A stretch of 5,285 bases of DNA from an uncultured Actinomyces sp. (GTDB lineage Bacteria > Actinomycetota > Actinomycetes > Actinomycetales > Actinomycetaceae). The number at the start of each line of letters is the position of its first letter. Within the stretch, counting starts at the first letter, position 1. The stretch is from contig CALIZH010000267.1 of NCBI GenBank assembly GCA_938028585.1, positions 1 through 5,285 of the forward strand, read 5' to 3'. The position numbers were made by a program, and so were the translations under genes. The notes under the pieces were generated by a model, which saw only the letters and a program-made list of their open reading frames with translations, was not told the DNA's origin and did not search any database. Shown one piece after another: positions 1 through 4,351 of this stretch.

Positions 1-1501
1 CGGCAAGCTGGCGCGACAGACGCAGTTCCATGTTGCCCGTACCCTTGAACTCTTCGAAGATCACCTCGTCCATCTTCGATCCGGTCTCAACAAGAGCCGA
101 GGCGATGATGGTCAGCGATCCGCCCTCGCGCAGGTTACGTGCGCCACCAAAGAACTTCTTGGGCGGGTAGAGCGCCGAGGCGTCAACACCACCGGAGAGG
201 ATTCGACCCGAGGCCGGTGCGGCGAGGTTGTACGCACGCGAAAGCCTGGTGATTGAGTCAAGAAGAACGACGACATCTTGACCGAGTTCGACCAGACGCT
301 TGGCACGTTCAATTGCCAGCTCTGCGACAATTGCGTGATCCGATGCGGGACGATCAAAGGTCGAAGCAATAACCTCACCCTTGACGATGGAGCGCATATC
401 GGTCACTTCTTCAGGACGCTCATCAACCAGAACAACCATGAGGTGAACCTCGGGGTTATTCAATTCGATTGCCTTGGCAATCTGCTGAATAACCATGGTC
501 TTGCCAGCCTTCGGAGGCGAAACGATCAAACCACGCTGTCCCTTACCAATGGGGGCAACCAAGTCGATGACGCGAGGAGTGAAGGCCTTTGCTGAGGTCT
601 CCATTCGCAATTGCTGGTCGGGGTAAATCGGGGTGAGCTTGGAGAACTCGCGGCGAGCCTGCGCGTCCTCAATGCTCATGCCATTGACTGAGTCAACGCG
701 AACCAGCGCGTTGTACTTCTGGCGCTGGCGCTCGCCTTCACGGGGTGCGCGAACCGCACCTGCGACAGCATCACCCGGACGCAGTCCCCAGCGACGAACA
801 TTGCCGAGGGTAACGTAAACATCGTTGGGCCCGGGCAAGTAGCCGGAGGTACGAACGAATGCGTGGTTTTCTTGAACGTCCAAGATGCCCGCAATCGGTG
901 CAAGATTCTCTTCGGAGACCGGCGCAGACTCGCGACGCTCGCCACGCTCGACGCGTTCATTGCGCTCACCGCGTTCACGACGTCCCTCACGTCCGCGTCC
1001 ACGTCGGCGTCCTTCGCGATCGCGACGGGAACGATCGCGGGCCTCGGGATCATCACTATCGGGAAGGGCAATCTCAATGTGCTGCGCCGGCGCGGGAGCA
1101 CTTTCCTCTTCTTCGTGACGGGTCGGGGTCGGCAGATCCAGGGTAACGGTCTGCGGTTCTGCAGCCTCACTGGAAACAACGCGACGACGACGGCTCTTTC
1201 GCGGAAGGCCAGCGTCATTCGAGGAACGCTCTTCCGAGGTTGACTGCGAAACAGGAGCGGGCAGTTCAATACTGACCTGCGGGGCCTCGCTGGCTTCCTC
1301 ACGCGCAACGCGACGACGACGCGAACGCGGGGCCTCTTCTTGCTTGGGCGCGCCACCTTGCGCAGCACTGAGCGCCTCAATCAGCTGGGGCTTACGCATT
1401 GCAGAAACACCTTTAAGGCCAAGTTCGGTGGCCATGGCTTTGAGTTCCACCAACTTCATGCGCGACAATTCGCGCTCTTGGGTGGTCACATCGTTGCTCA
1501 A
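1..1501 (-). CDS. rho: Transcription termination factor Rho (C-terminus cut by window edge)
   Basis: Hexameric RNA-dependent ATPase/helicase that ends transcription at Rho-dependent sites in the cytoplasm. I translated the whole frame and it is open for 500 codons with no frameshift. Residues about 5-50 form the helical Rho N-domain (KLVELKAMATELG). Residues 59-192 are a low-complexity insertion, with 18 Arg in the 38 residues 155-192. About 195-290 is the cold-shock-like primary RNA-binding domain (HAFVRTSGYLPGPNDVYV). The rest is the RecA-type ATPase: Walker A PPKAGKT at 329-335, catalytic Glu361 in DERPEEV, Walker B Asp415 in VVVLLDSITR, then the Q-loop region. These align without gaps to E. 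coli K184, E211 and D265 (offset 150). About 70 residues are missing at the left edge, including the segment with the arginine finger (E. coli R366). The start is TTG at 1501-1499, because a stop lies 8 codons upstream and a GAGGA Shine-Dalgarno sits 7 bases before it. Confidence 0.98.
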   Translation of the reverse strand, partial: MSNDVTTQERELSRMKLVELKAMATELGLKGVSAMRKPQLIEALSAAQGGAPKQEEAPRSRRRRVAREEASEAPQVSIELPAPVSQSTSEERSSNDAGLPRKSRRRRVVSSEAAEPQTVTLDLPTPTRHEEEESAPAPAQHIEIALPDSDDPEARDRSRRDREGRRRGRGREGRRERGERNERVERGERRESAPVSEENLAPIAGILDVQENHAFVRTSGYLPGPNDVYVTLGNVRRWGLRPGDAVAGAVRAPREGERQRQKYNALVRVDSVNGMSIEDAQARREFSKLTPIYPDQQLRMETSAKAFTPRVIDLVAPIGKGQRGLIVSPPKAGKTMVIQQIAKAIELNNPEVHLMVVLVDERPEEVTDMRSIVKGEVIASTFDRPASDHAIVAELAIERAKRLVELGQDVVVLLDSITRLSRAYNLAAPASGRILSGGVDASALYPPKKFFGGARNLREGGSLTIIASALVETGSKMDEVIFEEFKGTGNMELRLSRQLA

Positions 1502-1513
1502 CTGATAATCCTC
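1499..1513 (-). promoter_or_regulatory. rho ribosome binding site and TTG start
   Basis: On the minus strand GAGGA (1509-1513) is followed by a 7-base spacer and TTG (1499-1501). The only other in-frame starts before the conserved N-domain are a GTG four codons in and an ATG at the beginning of the MKLVEL helix; neither has as good a site. A TGA in frame at codon -8 rules out a longer protein. The TTG start is therefore well supported and implies modest initiation efficiency. Confidence 0.75.
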
Positions 1514-1520
1514 ACATGCA

Positions 1521-1538
1521 TGGTCTCACAACAGACCA
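1521..1538 (-). repeat. Short perfect inverted repeat just upstream of the rho ribosome binding site
   Basis: Arms TGGTCT and AGACCA (6 bp, perfect) are separated by 6 bases. In the rho mRNA this would form a small hairpin ending 7 bases before the GAGGA site. It could affect ribosome access, or be chance at this length. Confidence 0.45.
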
Positions 1539-1578
1539 GGTGAACTTCTCAATCAACATGAGATGAATAGAAAGGACA

Positions 1579-1594
1579 TGTTCCAACAGGAACA
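1579..1594. repeat. Perfect 6-bp inverted repeat with 4-base spacer in the rho leader
   Basis: TGTTCC and GGAACA are separated by four bases. It could be an RNA hairpin with a tetraloop in the rho leader, or an operator for a dimeric repressor. A weaker GGAA/TTCC repeat lies next to it at 1596-1607. Neither use can be decided from sequence. Confidence 0.45.
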
Positions 1595-1620
1595 CGGAAG
1601 AATTTCCACATTTGGAGATC

Positions 1621-1634
1621 GAAGGATTTCCTTC
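1621..1634. repeat. Perfect 6-bp inverted repeat at the expected 5' end of the rho transcript
   Basis: GAAGGA and TCCTTC are separated by two bases, which folds as a 5-bp stem with a 4-base loop. It lies 6 bases after the candidate -10 at 1641-1646 (minus strand), so it would sit at the very start of a rho mRNA made from that promoter, or act as an operator at the start site. Confidence 0.45.
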
Positions 1635-1640
1635 AGTGCG

Positions 1641-1649
1641 ATAGTAGCA
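1641..1649 (-). promoter_or_regulatory. Candidate extended -10 promoter for rho
   Basis: The minus strand reads TGC-TACTAT, an extended -10 (TGn followed by four of six matches to TATAAT). No convincing -35 is visible 16-18 bases upstream. Predicted start is near 1634-1637, giving a leader of about 133-136 bases. Read-through from thrB could also supply rho transcripts, because no strong terminator separates them. Confidence 0.35.
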
Positions 1650-1677
1650 AGCAATACGCGTTTTCTCACTACTTTCA

Positions 1678-1698
1678 CGCAAGCAGTTTTGCTCTGCG
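1678..1698 (-). terminator. Weak hairpin after thrB, lacking a T-tract
   Basis: Eight bases past the thrB stop the minus strand can form CGCAG(A)GCA-AAAC-TGCTTGCG: eight pairs including one G-T wobble and a bulged A. The following bases are TGAAAG and not T-rich, so this is not a convincing intrinsic terminator. It may stabilise a 3' end or allow partial read-through into rho. Confidence 0.25.
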
Positions 1699-1705
1699 CG
1701 CTAAA

Positions 1706-2668
1706 TCACACAAATACGCATCCACCGTTAATCTTTGAAAGATTGCCTCGAGTGATTTGAAGACCCGACGTGGCAAGTTTCAAAGGACGCACTGCCCACC
1801 CTGCCGCCTGTGCATCGGCTTGAACCTTGGGATCAATGCTTTCAAGACTGAGCACTGTCGGTCCCGCACCAGAGATCACCGCCGCTTTACCGGCACCACG
1901 AAGCCAGGTCACCAAGGCGTGGGAAGGTTGCATTGATTGACGTCGATAGTCTTGGTGCAGGCGATCTTCAGTCGCAGCCATAAGCAGTTCATGAACATTC
2001 GTCCCAGCACCAATCACATGGTTTTGCCCACTGAGGACTGCAGCCAAGATTCCAGCACGCGAAAGATTAAATTTTGCATCATCGAAGGGAACCTGCTGCG
2101 GAAGCACAGCGCGCGCTTTCGAGGTCGCCAACTCGAAATCCGGAATGAAGGCAACGGGCTCAATCGGCGCCTCCCCCGAAAGGTGCAGCATGCCCGGAAG
2201 CTCACCATCCATCCATGAGATCGTCACTCCGCCAGAGATGGCTGGGGCGACGTTATCCGGATGACCTTCCATCTCGGTCGCAATCGAAAGGATATCCTCC
2301 GCGGTAAGCGCCTCGGGATCTCCAATAAGCGCACGAGCAAGCCCAAGACCAGCGACGATTGCCGAGGCGGAGGAACCGAGGCCTCGAGAATGAGGAATAC
2401 GGTTCATACAGCGCATCTGGATACCAACCTGCGCAACACCTGCTGCATCCAAGCCCATACGCAGCGCCTGAACAACAAGGTGATTTTCGCCTTCGTCGAG
2501 GACGCCTGCCCCTTCACCCTCAATAGTCACGTGGGTTGCCCCGGCGGTTGCGTGGACACTCACCTCATCCCACAGGTCTAAGGCAAGACCGAAGGAATCA
2601 AAACCGGGTCCGAGATTGGCCGAGGTAGCGGGAACACGAACAGCGACGAAATCTTGAGTGATGCGCAT
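1706..2668 (-). CDS. thrB: Homoserine kinase
   Basis: Cytoplasmic GHMP-family kinase that phosphorylates homoserine with ATP to O-phosphohomoserine, the step before threonine synthase. The 320-residue protein has the three family motifs: PATSANLGPGFD at 13-24 (substrate side), the glycine/serine-rich ATP loop SRGLGSSAS at 94-102, and the C-terminal SGAGPT at 266-271. EGHPDN at 134-139 is a further homoserine-kinase signature. Length is close to the C. glutamicum enzyme (309). It starts with ATG 20 bases after the hom stop, with GGAAAG at 2678-2683 nine bases before it, so it is translated from the same transcript as hom. It ends in a TGA at 1706-1708, about 200 bases before rho. All motif residues look intact. 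Product assignment is secure; the substrate is also supported by the neighbouring hom. Confidence 0.97.
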   Translation of the reverse strand: MRITQDFVAVRVPATSANLGPGFDSFGLALDLWDEVSVHATAGATHVTIEGEGAGVLDEGENHLVVQALRMGLDAAGVAQVGIQMRCMNRIPHSRGLGSSASAIVAGLGLARALIGDPEALTAEDILSIATEMEGHPDNVAPAISGGVTISWMDGELPGMLHLSGEAPIEPVAFIPDFELATSKARAVLPQQVPFDDAKFNLSRAGILAAVLSGQNHVIGAGTNVHELLMAATEDRLHQDYRRQSMQPSHALVTWLRGAGKAAVISGAGPTVLSLESIDPKVQADAQAAGWAVRPLKLATSGLQITRGNLSKINGGCVFV

Positions 2669-2677
2669 GGAGGGTCA

Positions 2678-2683
2678 CTTTCC
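2678..2683 (-). promoter_or_regulatory. thrB ribosome binding site
   Basis: GGAAAG lies 9 bases before the thrB ATG within the 20-base hom-thrB spacer. The spacer has no room for a separate promoter, which supports an operon. Confidence 0.55.
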
Positions 2684-2688
2684 AGAAT

Positions 2689-3993
2689 TTAGATATCCAG
2701 GAGCGGGAAGATTGCGGGTGGGACATGAGCGTTGAGCTCATTCACCAGAGCCTCGACGAGGCCATGGGCGCGGTCTCGCGCGATAGCCTGGGTCGTCAGG
2801 GTCACAACGCTTTCTCCTTCAGTATCCCCCGCTTCGATATCGATCCCCTGTAGCGACACTTCGAGTGTGGAACACACCTGGCTCACAGACTCACTCACAC
2901 TTGAAGTCGTCGGAACACTCAATCGAATAATGAATGGCGAGACAACACTCCAGTTTTCTGAGAGCCTCACAGGCAGCTCATCTTCTTCACGCATTGCCCC
3001 CAGCCCGCTCAGACGGTCACGCGCGGCGGCAACAATGTCCCCCAAGACAGCCGAAGCCGTCGGGAAGCCCCCCGCCCCAAGACCAAGGAAAGACAAGGTT
3101 CCCGCGGCCTGGGCATTAACGAAAACACCATTCGCGGGCCCATGAAGAGAGGCGAAGGCGTGATCAAGAGGAACAAAAGTCGGCTCAACTCCAAGGCGAA
3201 GGACAGGCTCGCCTGCCTCCTCGTCATATTGAGCGCGGGCAACAAGCTTAATGACGTAGCCCAGACGTCCAGCCAGCGCAATGTCATCGGTCGACAGCGC
3301 GGTAATCCCCTGACGCGGCACGCTCTCAACACTGACCCAACGCCCAAAGGAGAGAGAGGACATAATCGCGCATTTTGCTGAGGCATCATAGCCCTCAACA
3401 TCGGCGCTGGGATCGGCCTCAGCAAAACCCAATTCCTGGGCCTGCGCCAAAGCTTCGCCATAGTCCGCGCCCTGAGTGGTCATTTGATCGAGGATGAAGT
3501 TCGTCGTCCCGTTGACGACGCCAGCAATCTGGCGAACCCGATCACCGCGCAGGGATGAGGTCAAAGCCCCAATCACGGGAATTGCACCGGCAACGGCAGC
3601 TTCGAAGTAGAGGCGGGTATTCGCTTCGCGTGCAGCAGCAAATAGCTCGGGCCCACGAGAAGCAATAAGAGCCTTATTGCCAGTGATGACCGCGCTGCCA
3701 TTCTTCAGGGCAGCCATGACGTAGTCGTAAGCCGGATCGACCCCGCCGATCAATTCAACGACAAGATCTTTTCCCATAATGACTTCATAGGGATCAGTCG
3801 TCAGCAATGAAGAATCAATAGGGAAGGCGCGCTTGGCGTCTAGACGTCGAACGAGCACGGATTGAACCTCGAGACGAGTACCCAAACGACGCTCATATTC
3901 ATCCGACCACTGTTGAAGAAGGTGGATCACATGAGCGCCAACAGTGCCTGCACCCAAAACTCCAATACGGATCGGGGATGGTGTCGTGTTCAC
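2689..3993 (-). CDS. hom: Homoserine dehydrogenase with C-terminal ACT domain
   Basis: Cytoplasmic oxidoreductase that reduces aspartate 4-semialdehyde to homoserine with NAD(P)H, the branch point to threonine and methionine. With the GTG at 3991-3993 as start the protein is 434 residues, normal for the monofunctional Gram-positive type. The N-terminal Rossmann fold has GVLGAGTVG at 11-19. Lys107 (GNKALI), the NGTTNF signature at 161-166, and Glu192, Asp203 and Lys207 in EADPSADVEGYDASAK form the conserved catalytic region. Residues about 352-434 (SPFIIRLSV onward) are an ACT domain, which in this family binds threonine for feedback inhibition. A longer reading from GTG at 4023 adds 10 residues but has no ribosome binding site and overlaps the probable -10, so I reject it. 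No aspartokinase domain is fused. thrB follows after 20 bases. Confidence 0.97.
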   Translation of the reverse strand: MNTTPSPIRIGVLGAGTVGAHVIHLLQQWSDEYERRLGTRLEVQSVLVRRLDAKRAFPIDSSLLTTDPYEVIMGKDLVVELIGGVDPAYDYVMAALKNGSAVITGNKALIASRGPELFAAAREANTRLYFEAAVAGAIPVIGALTSSLRGDRVRQIAGVVNGTTNFILDQMTTQGADYGEALAQAQELGFAEADPSADVEGYDASAKCAIMSSLSFGRWVSVESVPRQGITALSTDDIALAGRLGYVIKLVARAQYDEEAGEPVLRLGVEPTFVPLDHAFASLHGPANGVFVNAQAAGTLSFLGLGAGGFPTASAVLGDIVAAARDRLSGLGAMREEDELPVRLSENWSVVSPFIIRLSVPTTSSVSESVSQVCSTLEVSLQGIDIEAGDTEGESVVTLTTQAIARDRAHGLVEALVNELNAHVPPAIFPLLDI

Positions 3994-3998
3994 ATTTA

Positions 3999-4004
3999 CT
4001 CCTC
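3999..4004 (-). promoter_or_regulatory. hom ribosome binding site (decides the GTG start)
   Basis: GAGGAG is followed by TAAAT and then GTG, a strong site at 5-base spacing. An ATG overlapping the GTG by two bases (ATGTGA) is in another frame and stops at once, so it is not the hom start. Confidence 0.75.
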
Positions 4005-4024
4005 GTGGGCGCCAAATCGGCACG

Positions 4025-4053
4025 TATATAAAGTCAGCTGAAATTGCTCATGG
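4025..4053 (-). promoter_or_regulatory. Candidate hom-thrB promoter
   Basis: The minus strand has TATATA at 4025-4030, a good -10. The hexamer 17 bases upstream is CCATGA (4048-4053), a poor -35. Transcription would start near 4018, giving a leader of about 25 bases that contains the GAGGAG site and leaves little room for attenuation. A promoter further right is not excluded. Confidence 0.4.
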
Positions 4054-4096
4054 ACCAGTGACGAGTCTACTGTGCACACCCTCTGAAGGCACAGGC

Positions 4097-4110
4097 TCAT
4101 CAAGTGATGA
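4097..4110. repeat. 6-bp inverted repeat TCATCA-AG-TGATGA between hom and pflB
   Basis: Perfect 6-bp arms with a 2-base centre, about 45 bases upstream of the candidate hom -35. Its size and symmetry suit a dimeric regulator's operator. It does not match the FNR pattern TTGAT-N4-ATCAA. Regulator unknown; chance occurrence is possible. Confidence 0.35.
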
Positions 4111-4139
4111 ACGACTTGCAGCGCACTCAAAGACTAAAA

Positions 4140-4185
4140 AGGACTTTTGTCCTACACTATGAGTGATCGGAGCGACAAAAGTCCC
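4140..4185. repeat. Perfect 11-bp inverted repeat made of two DosR/DevR-like boxes
   Basis: GGACTTTTGTC at 4141-4151 and its exact reverse complement at 4174-4184 are separated by 22 bases. The left arm is part of a local palindrome AGGACTTTTGTCCT (4140-4153). The right arm read on the minus strand is GGGACTTTTGTCGC (4172-4185). Against the DosR/DevR core GGGACTWWAGTCCC they match at 11 and 12 of 14 positions. Their centres are 32 bp apart. The element lies about 170 bases before pflB. On the minus strand the same arms are followed by TTTTT (4136-4140), so a leftward terminator is an alternative reading. The repeat is certain; its role is inferred. Confidence 0.8.
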
Positions 4186-4209
4186 AGATTGTTAGACATG
4201 GCATATACA
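4181..4209 (+). promoter_or_regulatory. Candidate activator-dependent pflB promoter
   Basis: TATACA at 4204-4209 is a reasonable -10. The hexamer 17 bases upstream, GTCCCA at 4181-4186, is not a usable -35 on its own but overlaps the right-hand DosR-like box, the usual arrangement for an activator that replaces -35 contacts. Transcription would start near 4216, leaving a leader of about 136 bases in which I see only short repeats (AACC-GGA-GGTT at 4304-4314) and no gene or recognised riboswitch. Confidence 0.35.
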
Positions 4210-4343
4210 CAGAACAGGCATAAAGATGCTGTCGATGCACCAAGTGCGAGAGACTATTAGCAGATGCCCGATACGGCACCAAAGATGAGGCCGATGCCTT
4301 ATCAACCGGAGGTTTTCAGTCCGAAAGCCACGGCAACCGAGAA

Positions 4344-4349
4344 GAGGGA
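4344..4349 (+). promoter_or_regulatory. pflB ribosome binding site
   Basis: GAGGGA lies two bases before the ATG at 4352 when counted to its end, with the GAGG core four bases away. It is somewhat close but purine-rich. No other in-frame start near it fits the conserved N-terminus. Confidence 0.6.
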
Positions 4350-4351
4350 AC

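Noticed and set aside
863..1243. 126-codon plus-strand open frame opposite rho, with two overlapping frames also open
   Set aside because: Antisense to the repetitive Rho insertion; no ribosome site or recognised domain. Several frames open at once points to composition.
676..1380. 234-codon minus-strand open frame rich in Arg and Pro
   Set aside because: It lies inside rho in another frame; the Arg/Glu-rich insertion of Rho leaves the shifted frame free of stops. The Rho frame is continuous and conserved.
2732..3145. 137-codon plus-strand open frame opposite hom
   Set aside because: Composition is Ser/Pro/Arg-rich as expected from the reverse of a coding strand; hom is intact beneath it.
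3994..4023. Longer hom beginning at GTG 4021-4023
   Set aside because: No ribosome site, the extra residues are not family-like, and the codon overlaps the expected transcription start. GTG at 3991-3993 has GAGGAG at 5 bases.
4097..4110. FNR/CRP-type site at the TCATCA-AG-TGATGA repeat
   Set aside because: Half sites are not TTGAT or TGTGA with the proper spacing, so no FNR or CRP claim is made; it is kept only as an unassigned palindrome.
3944..4162. 72-codon plus-strand open frame crossing the hom start and control region
   Set aside because: It overlaps the hom N-terminus, ribosome site and promoter, and has no Shine-Dalgarno or known domain.
4159..4260. 33-residue open frame (ATG to TAG) upstream of pflB as a leader peptide
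   Set aside because: No ribosome binding site before it, it runs through the inverted repeat, and its start lies upstream of the candidate pflB promoter. It has no run of regulatory codons.
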